Positions 25,440-37,000 of a DNA stretch of 64,000 nt are shown here, one piece after another (within the stretch, counting starts at the first letter, position 1; each line of letters begins with the position of its first letter). The DNA is taken from contig JAJKFH010002438.1 of assembly GCA_023333565.1 (NCBI GenBank), positions 620,001 through 684,000 of the forward strand. Reading direction: 5' to 3'. Both the position numbers and the translations under genes were made by a program. Below the pieces are notes generated by a model that did not search any database, had not been told where the DNA came from, and worked only from the letters and a program-made list of their open reading frames with translations. The stretch comes from Puffinus mauretanicus. Taxonomy: Eukaryota > Chordata > Aves > Procellariiformes > Procellariidae.

Positions 25440-25562
25440 AGGGGTGAGGAGTCAGAACGTCTCAACCATCTTCTAGAATTTGCCATTATCTCAATGTGAC
25501 ACATCAAGTCATTTAACCTCTCTTTTTTTCTCTTACGTTGTTCCTAATTCATATAAAAGTGA
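25440..25562 (+). mobile_element. MIR-like (CORE-SINE) remnant
   Basis: GGAGTCAGAACGTCTC (25448), followed by TTGCCATTATCTCAATGTGA and AAGTCATTTAACCTCTCT (25506-25523), lines up with the MIR internal order: GGAGTCAGAAGACCTGGGTT, then a block reading GCCACTGACTTGCTGTGTGA, then AAGTCACTTAACCTCTCT. The copy is old and gapped, and its ends are uncertain. Confidence 0.55.
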
Positions 25563-28500
25563 TCTAGATCATAAAATTATTCCATGCCTTAATTAGAAGT
25601 TTGAAAAGAGTCGATCCTCTAGGGTAAATGATAACATGGTCAAAACTTTCAAAAATAGGTTCAGTTGCCACACACGTATTTCAGCAGCTAACTAGGTGGT
25701 TTAATTTTGCAGAAGTTTCTCGTTTACCCATTTCCACCACTGTCCAACTTCCTCAAAACTGTGATGCTTTTTTATTTGTTTGCTATAATCTCCAGGCAGG
25801 ATGAGGAAAGCTCATGAAGGGGTTTGAGTCCCCTCTTCAGAGAGGTGAAGGCTGGGTCCCCAGGCACGTTGGAAAGGTTGCAATTACCTATTTCCCAGCT
25901 GAAGGGAAAGGGACATCCCAACCATTGCAGACACCTTTAAAATCATAACTTTTAATCAATTAACCTCTTCTCCCTATTTTTTTAAAAATTTGTATCAGAG
26001 TGTAAAAATATTTCCTGGGGGTAGGAGAATAAAACTCCCCCAAATATTTTCATAGAGTAAACACCTTCCTCAGTATTACACAGAATACAAAATATCCCTG
26101 TTTGCTTGTGTCCTTCACAGAAATTGTGTTTTTCCATGCATGACATTTCAGATAAAAACTCATAATTCAAAATACAAGATTGACAAAGAGGTTTCTTAAT
26201 CTCTTTCTGGCGCAGCGCTACGACCATGGAGATATTGGCATGTGGGTTGCAAATGGCAGGTCTTGGGAACATCACGTCATTACAGAGACCATGCGGTACC
26301 TCCTAGGAGAGGTGGGGTTTGAATCCCTGAGCTGCAGACGTGTAGCATTCTGGTTGTCCAACAGCTCCTGTATTGTATTTTTCCTTTCTATTGTGTAGCA
26401 CTGCTTGATGATGCTTAATGGAAGCCATGTCCTTTTGACAGAAAGTCCTGTCACTTTGGTGGTGTAAAAGGCAACATTTTCCAAAACCAAACATCTTTAT
26501 AGAACTTTGTACATAATTAATTTTTAATCCTCAGTAAAGAATTGTAATAAATTCTTAGAGATAAATTGCTTCCTTCATTAATGTCTTGATTTTAAAGGGC
26601 ACATTAATTCTTTCAGGAGAAAATCTTCTTTAGCAAGCCTGCCAGGTCAGTAGTTCTGGGGAACTTTTTTGAGGAGGCGGAGAATTTGCTGTAGGATATA
26701 TTGCTGTCAGCAAGAAAATGAGCAGCCTTGTCTTTCTGACTTTCCCTCTGGTATTTATCTGTTCGTGCGTGAGTCAAGAGGGGCTTAGTGGGGGCTGGAC
26801 TGGATCGTTAAGGGTGGATGAATTCAGCTGTGTGTTTGAAATGACGATAATTGCTTGCCCATCTATACACTATTATTTCTGACTCTCCCTTGACTCCAGC
26901 AGTCTCCAGGAGTGTCTTTGCTGCCTTTTCCTTGTTGATGCTCCCTGTTACCATTTCTTTCTTCTTGTCCTATACCGTCTGTTCCTCTCAGTCTGTATTT
27001 AACTCTTTGATCCCTATCCGCATCCGTTCCCTCCCTTCTCTTTCCTTCCAGCGTTTCATTTGTCTGTCTTTTGTCCATCGCCTTGTTGCTTCCCCCCCCG
27101 CCTTGCTCTGTGAACACAGGAGCGTATACAGCGCACAGGATAGCGCAGACCGCCTCGCATCTGCCTCCTGCCTTCCCGGCAGATCCATCCTAGCGCTCCC
27201 CCCCCTCGGTGCCCAGGGGCTTTTCCCAGCACCAGCAATTTCATGCCATGGCCTCATATAAAACTCGATGTAAAAAAAAAACCCGCCCTGTCAGTGCCAA
27301 GGGTTGACATGTGAGCGAACGCTTTAGCTGAGGTTCAGCTCATTTCATGCTTTAATGAGGAAGGTTGTTAAGGAGATATGGAATTGGGTTTTATGAGTAC
27401 CTCGGAGCTCCCGAAAAAATTTCATTTACATTCACAGAGGCTGTTTCCAACCATTGAACCCCTTGGCTGTCCTGGTAAGTGGAGAGAAAGAAATCCAGCA
27501 AAATGGTGAAGCCAGCTGAAATAGAGGCGTTTCCCAAAGCTGGCTTTATTGTGTAGAGGGATATAAAGAGTTTTCGTTTATTTTGTTGTCTGAGAACAGC
27601 AATGAAATCCAGATCGGGATGGGAGCTCTCTGTGTGTGTACAGTATCATAAACATTGTGAGAGTTGTGTGATCAGTAAAGGACCGGTATGAATATGCTGC
27701 TTTTAACAGCATTTAACTGAAGGCAAAAAGCGTGTTCAAGACACAGCTGGAGTGAAGTGCAGTGTTGAAAGCTTAAGCAGATGGGACTTAAGGGGTTCAT
27801 GAAATATGTCTGGGAGCAGCCCTGTGAGTTTCTGAGCACCCTGGTCTGCAACCGAAGCTGATAAGTTCTAAGAAGTCTTAGGGCTTTCCAGTAAAAGGAT
27901 TTTATTGCAGTTCTGGTCTGGTTGTCCCAAGTGTGAGGGTCAGGGTGAAAACCCCATTTGGTGAATCAAATGGTTAGAACTGTTGGTAATAGGAAAGCAA
28001 AGAGTAGGTCTTTAAAAACACTTTGGTTGGCTTGATTTCTTTATAGTGCAAGCCATTAGGACCAATCGTGTAGACTCTAAATTGGAGCCCGTGATGCTCT
28101 GACGTATCGTGATAGATTATACACAAAGCAGAAAACAGTGAGTCGTTCCTGTACTTAGAGTGGCGTAAGTGTGGTCAGCGTAAACCACTGTCCAAATTGA
28201 GGCAAAACCTTCTTGGTTCAGAGGGTCGCTACCGCATGTAGACAGGCTGTCAAACATCCGCCGTAACAGTTTGCAAAAGTCTCTTTTAATCCGTTCCTAA
28301 ACTTCCCATCTCCTTTTCCCTATCGCTGCTGGCTACAAAAGCCTTTCTGGGTAAACAGGCGCTTGCTTTCCAAAGCAGCAGCCTCTTCCTTTTGCTTATC
28401 CACCTATCCAGGGGCTTAATGATTCATTCGGTTGTTTTGCAACTTGGGAACCGTTGGTGAGGTCACAGCCGCTTGGTTGTGTCATCAAAGTGCATGACTT

Positions 28501-28964
28501 AAAAAGGAAGAGTCTGCCCAGGAAAGGAAACGCTTCTGTTTATCCGCAAACATCTAGATAAGCAGCAGTTGTGGAGAATGAATGTCAGAGCAAGTTGGTG
28601 GTAGCCAAATGAGGCTGTGATCAAACATTAACGTTTTAAGAGCGGGCTGGAGCATGGTTGGTTTTGCTCAGCCCGCTGCCGAGCTCTTTTCACAGAGAGC
28701 TATGTAGAAGAGCAGAATAATCTACTGATGGGGAGAAAAAGATGAAGGAAAGTGTCCTGCCTCTTTTTATTTTGCATAAATAAAGTATGATCCTTCAGCT
28801 GGTGAATCCTTCAGTTGTGATCTGGTTAGATCCTTGGCTCTGATGTCTGTTGGACAAAGTGGGTGCTTCAGGAGGAGATTGTGGTGACTATAAGCAAAGA
28901 TGTGCTGTTCCTCATCAGGCCAATGCTGTCTTGCCCAGTACCTCGCTGCTAAACCAGTAACGAG
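25563..28964. other. Intronic stretch without recognised gene or repeat
   Basis: No gene recognised. It includes a pyrimidine-rich zone at 26880-27230 with C8-C9 runs. Open frames of 136 and 89 codons on opposite strands there reflect composition rather than coding. Confidence 0.5.
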
Positions 28965-28970
28965 CACTGG

Positions 28971-29160
28971 AACATGAGCAGCCCCAGTGTGCCAGAGCAA
29001 AGGTCCATCCAGACCAACAGCGTCTGAATGATGCTCAAATGCTCAGAAAACGTTGTAAGAACAGAAAAAAAAGTGTATATAGCACTGACTGTAACATTTT
29101 CCTGGCTTCTCCCCAGTGAGGTCCAGATGCTTTGGAGGAAGCGATGAGAGTGCAAGAAGC
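28971..29160 (-). mobile_element. Ancient CR1 3'-end fragment, antisense
   Basis: Reverse-complemented, the left part reads GGTCTGGATGGACCTTTGCT, then CTGGCACACTGGGGCTGCTC and ATGTTCCA. This corresponds to the old amniote CR1 3' terminus CTAGATGGACCTTTGGTCTG followed by ACCCAGTATGGCTGTTCTTA. Further right, CCAGATGCTTTGGAGGAAGC (29121-29140) matches the internal block CCAGATGCTTCAGAGGGAAT. The element's 3' end is on the left, so it lies on the - strand, the same orientation as the larger old copy at 14.8-16.7 kb. Confidence 0.65.
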
Positions 29161-30062
<902 letters not shown>

Positions 30063-31221
30063 ATCAGACTTTCATTTCTACTTCTTCGCTTCGATTAGAC
30101 TCCTGCTTTTAAGGAGCAGGAACAGTGATTGATGAGTGTGACTGACAGGTTGTTCAGCCCATCACAGGCAGACAAGATCACCTGAGTTTAAATGATGCTG
30201 AAATCACTTTGAGAAATGCTCTGGTTTTCTTTCATATTAATACAGCCAGATGACTGGAGAGTGGGAAAGGAGTGGAGTTAGGCTGGAGTAAAGCCCATGA
30301 TGCCTTAAAAAGACCTTATCCACTAATAATGTCAGCAGTTGGGTCATTGGCTTTGGGGAGAGCAGGGTTATTATTTCCAAGTGCTTAAAACAGTCTGTAT
30401 ACTAATTGCTCTAAAACTATGGCATGCTATGGATTGTTACAGGAGATGGTGGTAACCTGTACCACGGAGAGGTACCTCTGCCACTTCTGGAAGTGACTTT
30501 GCAGAGCAACTTCTATTTTATCAGGGTTGTCCACGGTGTGTATTTTTTCCTGACCGTGGCTGCAATACATGGATAAGAAAAAATCAGCTCACGACTGCTA
30601 TGAATTCAGTGTAGTCATCAGAGGCTTGATCTTTACCTCTTCCCCATCTTATGCCGTGAAGGTGGGATTCATCTTACCTGACTGGAGACACTTGGATCTG
30701 AACTCGTCACCCTTGACTTTCTTTCTACGAAATGGAAAGAGATTGGTCACTTTAGGATTGGTCCATGTAACTTGTTTTAAACTTCTAACATTGAATTAAA
30801 ATTTAGAACATTGTTCTAAACTTCTCATTGAATTAAAGGTAGTACAATTATATAGAAATCTATGTCGGACTGGGGCACTCTGGTCCTGCTGCACTGCTGT
30901 TCCTGGTGGGACTTCTTGCCCCAGCTCTTGGTCATGTAGAAGCTGATGGCTGATCATCTGGGCAAAACTGATCCTAAATCTTTAAAACTAACTAGATACT
31001 TCTGAACTAAATGCTCAGGCAGCCTAAGTCAAAGGAGCAGGTTCAAGGACAAACTCAGCCATCGCAGTAGGCACAGGGGATCCTTTTCGGTGGTGAGACA
31101 TAAGTGGGGCTCCAAACAGCTACAAGCATTTGTTGCAGTTGCCTTCCTATTGCTGGACCCATATCAGGTCAGTACAATGTAAACCCGACGATAAATGCAG
31201 CATGTTGGCTTGCTGTGTAGT
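30063..31221. other. Intron between the CAMK1D exon and the CR1 insertion
   Basis: No gene or repeat recognised, and no candidate for the next CAMK1D exon. Confidence 0.6.
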
Positions 31222-31874
31222 ATATGAGCCGGCAGTGTGCCCAGGTGGCCAAGAAGGCCAACGGCATCCTGGCCTGTATCAGAACTAGTGTGGCCAGCAG
31301 GAGCAGGGAGGTGATCGTGCCCCTGTACTCGGCACTGGTGAGGCCGCACCTCGAATCCTGTGTTCAGTTTTGGGCCCCTCACTACAAGAAGGACATGGAG
31401 GTGCTGGAGCGTGTCCAGAGAAGGGCAGCGAAGCTGGTGAAGGGCCTGGAGCACAAGTCTGATGGGGAGCGGCTGAGGGAACTGGGACTGTTTAGCCTGG
31501 AGAAGAGGAGGCTGAGGGGAGACCTCATCGCGCTCTACAACTACCTGAAAGGAGGTTGTAGCGAGGTGGGGGTTGGTCTCTTCTCCCAAGTAACAAGCGA
31601 TAGGACGAGAGGAAATGGCCTCAAGTTGCACCAAGGGAGGTTTAGATTGGACATTAGGAGAAATTTCTTCACTGAGAGGGTTGTCAAGCCTTGGAACAGG
31701 CTGCCCAGGGAAGTGGTGGAGTCACCATCCCTGGAAGTATTTAAAAGATGTGTAGATGAGGCCCTTAGGGACATGGTGTAGTGGGTATGGTGGTGTTGGG
31801 TTGACAGTTGTACTCGATGATCTTAGAGGTCTTTTCCAACCTTAATGATTCCATGATTCTATGATTCTATGATT
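31222..31874 (+). mobile_element. CR1 LINE, 5'-truncated, relatively young, sense to CAMK1D
   Basis: This is the last approximately 650 bp of an avian CR1 retrotransposon. It carries the end of the pol-like ORF and a short 3' UTR with the typical GATGATCTTAGAGGTCTTTT then CCAACCTTAATGATTC, ending in repeats of ATTCTATG (31849-31873). Severe 5' truncation and lack of poly(A) and of an obvious target duplication are usual for CR1. The ORF fragment is undamaged, so the insertion is much younger than the other CR1 copies in the window. The element cannot move on its own because the endonuclease and most of the reverse transcriptase are absent. Confidence 0.95.
31224..31781 (+). pseudogene. CR1 ORF2 C-terminal fragment (open, but 5'-truncated)
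   Basis: 185 codons are open without frameshift or stop, ending at TAG 31779-31781. The product has the well-known CR1 C-terminal signatures: [20 protein letters not shown] near the start, [77 protein letters not shown] and [19 protein letters not shown]. It lies downstream of the reverse-transcriptase catalytic core. An in-frame stop lies six bases before the first ATG, outside the element. There is no promoter of its own; it is transcribed only as CAMK1D intron. Confidence 0.92.
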
Positions 31875-33362
31875 ATTGAGAACCTGTCATAAAGCTCAAC
31901 CATTTCCAGCTCCATAACCAGGCAATAATGGCCAATAATGGGCAGCTTGAAACAGTCTATATGGGTTTGTCCCCTGATACTCATGTGTGAGTATAAGAAC
32001 TGCAATATTGGCATGCAGTAAGGATTGCCTTGCATCAGTCTTGACCCTAAGCTAGTATAGCAGAGAAATCATTGAGGTTATTTCTTGCTTCTCTGTTGTG
32101 AAACGTTTCTGTTCTCTGCAAACAATTTCCTGAGAAACCAGGAGGCAGGACCTGGGCTGTGCTATTCCAGCTGCAAGGGCAGGAAAGTGGGTGGGTGGAA
32201 AATTCCTTAATTTCATACAATTAGATCTACTCGGTCTCTTGTCCTATGCACGTTAGGACCTTAAGAGAGATTTTTCCTTTTTTATCTCCTGATGTCTTCT
32301 ACGTAGCTGTTGCTAATACAAACTTTGCATGTCATTGTATTTATTCTGAAAACAGACATCTTTACTAGCAGACACAGAATTGAATTTATATGTGCCACCA
32401 AGGAAACGCTTAGAAAATAACAAACTGGATCTGCCTACAGTTGAGGAGAGGGGATATCAACCTGTTTCTCTGTTCAATGAATTCTCTGCTTCAAAAGCTG
32501 TCCGTAAAAATAGATTTGAGAGAGGTGGAGTGGATCCTGAGCAGCTGTTGTTAAGCTCCAAAGGTGTCCTGCTTTTGTTTCTGGTAGCTTAATAGTGAGT
32601 GGGGTTGGCTAGTTTGTGTGTTGGCTAATTAATGGGTAGGATGCCAGAGCCCTGGGCTGCCCTGCGTGGCTGTGAGGTGCCGCAGCCTCAACAAGCCATG
32701 CACCAAACTGCCACTTCTGAAGGGGATGTGCACAGAGGATGCCTGGCAGGAGGAATTGGTCCCTGTTCCCTGAGAGGGAGGAGTAGAGCCACAGAGGGTG
32801 GATGCAAAGCAAATTTAAATATGCACGTGTGTTGATCCTGGTCTCCCTTTCTGGTTTTGCATTATGCCTTTGGGGGTGCTTAAACTCCGACAGGGATGAA
32901 AGTCCCGAAGAACACCCTGCCCAGCTGAAATGCGAGCAAACTCCTTGTGATCCTTTAGAGAAGGGTCTCTTGTCTGACACTAGACTTTCTCCTGCTATAT
33001 TCAAATATAAGATTTTTGCCTTCCTGCTGACGAGGTATTTGCTTTCTGGCAGACATCTGCCAAGTACAACTCTTCTTGAGTTCCCCTGGTTGTCTGTCAA
33101 ACAGGGTTCTACTGTGGAGTCTGAATATCCTCCCTGCAGCCTCTGCCAGCTCCCAGATGAGCTGCTCATACCCCTGTGTGTAGTGAGCAGGTTTTTAGGG
33201 ACAGCCAGGGATTGTGCTGGCCCTGTCCAGAACGGGTACACACAAGTATCACAAATACTTTGTACCCTCAGGCTGCCCTGGAGGAGTTTGTCGCCCTGTC
33301 CGTCCTGCCAAATCATCCAGATCTGGCAGAATCAGTATGGAAAAGGGTTTGGATAATGTGTG
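31875..33362. other. Intron between the CR1 and the solo LTR
   Basis: No gene recognised. Two overlapping open frames, 235 codons on the - strand (32609-33316) and 184 codons on the + strand (32802-33356), occupy the right half. Neither shows a domain, signal or splice context that I recognise, and one is the shadow of the other, so both are probably chance. Confidence 0.5.
33358..33362. repeat. Target-site duplication GTGTG, left copy
   Basis: A five-base direct repeat next to the LTR start, identical to 33898-33902 next to the LTR end. The sequence is low-complexity (GT), but exact adjacency to TG and CA termini supports a real duplication. Confidence 0.8.
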
Positions 33363-33644
33363 TGTCGTGGTTTAACCTGGCAGGCAGTCAAGTACCACGC
33401 AGCTGCTCGCTCACTCCCCCCACCCCCAGCGGGACGGGGAGAGAATCGGAAGGGTAAGAGTGAGAAAAACTCATGGGTTGAGATAAAGACAGTTTAATAG
33501 AACAGAAAAGGGCAAATAATAATGATAATGATAGAATATACAAAATGAGTGATGCACAATGCAGTTGCTCATCACCCGCGCTGACCGATAACCAAGTAGC
33601 GATCGCTACTTCCTGGAACACGCCTACCATTCATATACTGAGCA

Positions 33645-33652
33645 TGACGTCA
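33645..33652. promoter_or_regulatory. Perfect CRE palindrome TGACGTCA inside the LTR
   Basis: The full palindromic CREB/ATF consensus lies next to the LTR's TATA-like box, a normal place for a U3 promoter element. It is part of the LTR consensus as I remember it, so it came with the virus rather than evolving here. Function is inferred. Confidence 0.6.
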
Positions 33653-33741
33653 CATGGTATGGAATACCCCATTGGCCAGCTGGGCTGGCTGTCCTGGCTG
33701 TGCTCCCTCCCAATGGTTGTTTTGTTTTGTTTGTTCGGTTG

Positions 33742-33757
33742 TTTTTTTTTTTTTTTT
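33742..33757. repeat. Poly(T) tract within the LTR, 16 bp
   Basis: A run of 16 T preceded by GT-rich sequence, located where the LTR family as I remember it has unrelated GC-rich sequence. This is a local replacement or expansion specific to this copy or subfamily. Confidence 0.75.
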
Positions 33758-33897
33758 CTTGAGCTGAATGTCCTTGACTAGCAGGGTACTTAGCAACAAC
33801 TGAAAACATCAGTGTGTTATCAACATTCTTCCCATACTAAATCCAAAAAACAGCACTAGGAAGAAATTTAACTATCATCTCAGCCAAAACCAGAACA

Positions 33898-33902
33898 GTG
33901 TG
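33898..33902. repeat. Target-site duplication GTGTG, right copy
   Basis: The five bases following the LTR terminal CA, matching the left copy at 33358-33362. Confidence 0.8.
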
Positions 33903-34030
33903 TTGAAGTTGCATTTTAAATACTGTTTTTTTAATTCAGGATTAAAAGTCTGTGCATGGAGTATTATAGGAAGCAGAACCTGGTGGTGAAAGCATGAATC
34001 GAGTGACCAAAACCCTTGGGACCCCTCTCA

Positions 34031-34096
34031 CTTCTGCTGCTTACTTCCCCTGTGACCTTGAGTATCTTCTGTCTCAATATTTATTGTCTGTGAAAG
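34031..34096 (+). mobile_element. Possible MIR-like remnant
   Basis: TCTGCTGCTTACTTCCCCTG then TGACCTTGAG, with GTCTGTGAAA at the end, follows the order of the MIR core (CTGCCACTGACTTGCTGTGT, then GACCTTGGGC, ..., ATCTGTAAAA). Short and diverged. Confidence 0.4.
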
Positions 34097-37000
34097 AGCC
34101 TTTATTCAAAAGACTTTCGAATAGAAAGTTTTGCCTGCAGTTCGTTTTGCAGTCCTTCCTCGTGGCAGCAGACCCAGGGGAGGGGGTCCGAGAAGGGAGG
34201 TTTCTGGGCTCAGCTTTTCGTGTGAAACGATTGCAGCATCCTGTCAGTTCTTCTGGGTGTCTCAACTAAAAAGTTGCTGGAAGTATTAGTGAAATGTTCT
34301 GTGTTGGGGAAGGTCAGCGGTCCCCATGTGAAGTACATGGAAGGTAGGAGATTTTATCTTTCTGTCTGCGGGCTCGGATGCTCTCGCTGCCAAACCAAAA
34401 TGACACATTTTAGAAGCGATGTTCTGCTAACAGAGGAGCGAGCTGCCAGCCAACTGATCTGCATGTTTGTGTGAGTGCCAGAGTGAATCATGCAAACTCC
34501 AGCATTTTATTTTTCCAGCCATGGCCAACAAATCTGTTCTTAAAAAAGAAAAAAGGCGGAAGAGCCGTTAAGTCAATATTTACGCCTAGCAACCTTAACA
34601 GGGTTCTTCCAATATGGACTCTTTTGTGTCCTGTGGAAATCCATGGCAACATTCCCTGAAGACTCGGATGGGTGGGGACGGAGTGGGAAGGAGCTCGCTG
34701 CCGAGTGCAGTGCTGGGAGAGACGAAGTCTGCAGTTAATCTGGGAGCCTGAGCCCGACAAAGCGTTTAAGCATGTGCCTGATTTTAGACGGTAATTCGTA
34801 CCAGTGAAATCAGTGCGTAGGTTGAGCTCACCTTGCTGAACTCAGGCCTAAAGGGGTGTTCAGAGCAGGGTGACAGTCACCTGTGTTTGGTACCGCAGCA
34901 GGAGGGGAGTTTTCTTAATGTCTTCGATTCGTGCCCGGCTGATGGGCTGGTGCACAAGGATTGCTGTTTCTTCTAATTGTGTGCTGGCTGCCTGTAGCTG
35001 GACACAGGGCAAAATATTACATCTCATCACAAAATCAGGTGAGAAGCTGGCCTGCATCATTTTTAGGCTTTAAAATTTATTTCTTTTGCAAAGGAAAACA
35101 TGCTATGGTTTAGAATCCGTTTGAGGAAAACTGGATCTCTAAGACAGGACTATCACAGCTCTGTTAACTAACTGGCTGTGGAGACCGACGGCACACGGCC
35201 GCCTTCGTGTGACACAAACTTTTCCTGACCTGAGATGTTGGGAGTTTCATAACCTGCTCTGAAAGCAACTGTTTTCTGGTTTCGAGCAGAAAGGTAAATG
35301 CATTTCCATTGTTTGCTGTAGAATAGAGGAAATTTCTTCCACTTATGGTAATTGTGCAGGTGTGAACATGCAGAAAGATGAGTCGTCTGTTAGGCGGGTT
35401 CCTGAAGGCAGTAGGAGGTGCAAAGAGTTGGACTGCGGAGAAGCAGCGGTCTGAGGTTCTAGTTAAATAGGAAAAAACCCAACCTTGTAAGAGCCAGACA
35501 GTGAAAAATATGCCTGATTTTTTTTTCTTGGCTACACCACTATTTATCACAAGAAACTTTCTAGCTGCCCGGGTAATACCTGCACAATCATACAGATTCA
35601 GTGCTGAGTCAGAGCAAAGCAAGGGGAGCAGCAATAAGCTGTGTGTAGCCCTGCACCCAGGTGTATTGATCACTTAATAGCAGTAATGTGCACAACTAAG
35701 TATCTTGTTAAGCAAATACTGTTTAGCTAGCAAATCATACTCTGCTTTAGCTAGTTTCTGCTGAACAGGGATTTTAAAAATCATTTCTAAACTATTTAAG
35801 TATCTGCCACTCTCACCCCCTCCCCTTTACTCTCCTAGATCCTCTGCGAGAGGCACCATTAAATTCCTTATTACAAATCAGAGCCATGCCTAATTGCAGA
35901 CTGAAGCCATTTTTCCTGTTAAACAGCATGATCGAACTGTTTCTAGTAGGTCAGCTAAAATTCTGCTGGTGCTTTCCATTCCCATTTCCTCGGAAAACGG
36001 GGGGCCTGGGTGTTCAGGCAGTGATTCATGCCCAGGCAGCTGCCTCGCTCCTTGTATGCCTACACCTACAGCCAGGAGCTGCTGCTATAATAAGGAGCAG
36101 GGAGAGAGGCAGGGAGGCATCCTCCTGCAAAGTCTGGGAGGTCAAGGCTGTACCCATCTCAAAACTAAACAAAAACCAGCAATGAAACGTTTTCCCAAAG
36201 TGGGTGAAAGTCTGGCTGTTCCTGCTCTCCCATAAATCAGATGATGGTCAAAGGGGCCCCTTGCTCCAGCCCAGGAGGCAGCACCATTCCTGACATTAAA
36301 GAGGCCACCCTTGATAACAAATGTGGAAAAACCACCCCTTCTTAAGGTTTACATGAAGACTAAAAGGGTAATTTTAAAAATTGTACTGTTTTCTTCTTTT
36401 CGGTAGCCCATTGACAAACTCGCCCTAAAACCTCTTTGTCCCAGATTCTTGTCTCTGTAAGGGCTTATCCCTCCGGGGCTAACCCGATAGCCTCTAGGAA
36501 GATGAATCCAAATTTAGTTTTGAAACACATTAGTTACCTCTTATTAAACTCTTCTAAGCAATTTAACTCGGAATCAAAGGCTACATTAATTCTGAACAAA
36601 ATTGGCCATGCAGAAGTTTAATGTGCCCTAACATAAATTCGGGCATTTAATTAATTCAGATGAATGTTCCTGAGTGACTTTGTGGGACAGACCCATCTAT
36701 TCAGGCCATGGCTGGGTCAAAAAATACAGCCCTTGCAGGCCTGAATGGTCCCATACTCCAGTTTCCCAGTTCAGAGGCTCTGCTGGTGCCCACTAATGCT
36801 CTCCTAAGGGAATTATTTTTCTTGCGAGGTCACACAACCGGAGTACGGGGCCAGCCGAATTGAAGAGGGGACACTGATCCCGTGTTGATAAGTGCTAACA
36901 TGGAAGTCATGGTAATTAGATTGTGTAGCTGGTGTACAGAAAGCTGGGGTTTAAGGGGTTAATGACTAATTACCCCTTTATGCCCCAGCAGTAATAGCTC

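Larger units (their letters stand above)
33363..33897 (-). mobile_element. Solo LTR of an avian endogenous retrovirus (probably ERVL-like), antisense to CAMK1D
   Basis: The 535-bp element begins TGTCGTGGTTTAACC and ends AAAACCAGAACA on the + strand, so it has TG...CA termini. It is flanked on both sides by the 5-bp duplication GTGTG (33358-33362 and 33898-33902). Internal blocks match a common avian LTR: GGAGAGAATCGGAAGGGTAA, TGGGTTGAGATAAAGACAGT then TTAATAG, TATACTGAGCATGACGTCAC then ATGGTATGGAATA, and GTGTTATCAACATTC. In the element's own sense (-) there is a TATA-like TATATGAA (about 33632-33639) and an ATTAAA poly(A) signal at 33493-33498. No internal viral genes remain. The 5-bp duplication fits ERVL-type elements but does not exclude class I. 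Confidence 0.9.

Noticed and set aside
26207..26335. tRNA-like motifs: TGGCGCAGCG and GGTTTGAATCC
   Set aside because: The A-box-like and B-box-like motifs are about 100 bp apart and no cloverleaf forms between them, so chance or an unrecognisable SINE fossil is more likely than a tRNA gene.
31164..31634. 156-codon frame on the - strand
   Set aside because: It is the antisense shadow of the CR1 ORF fragment.
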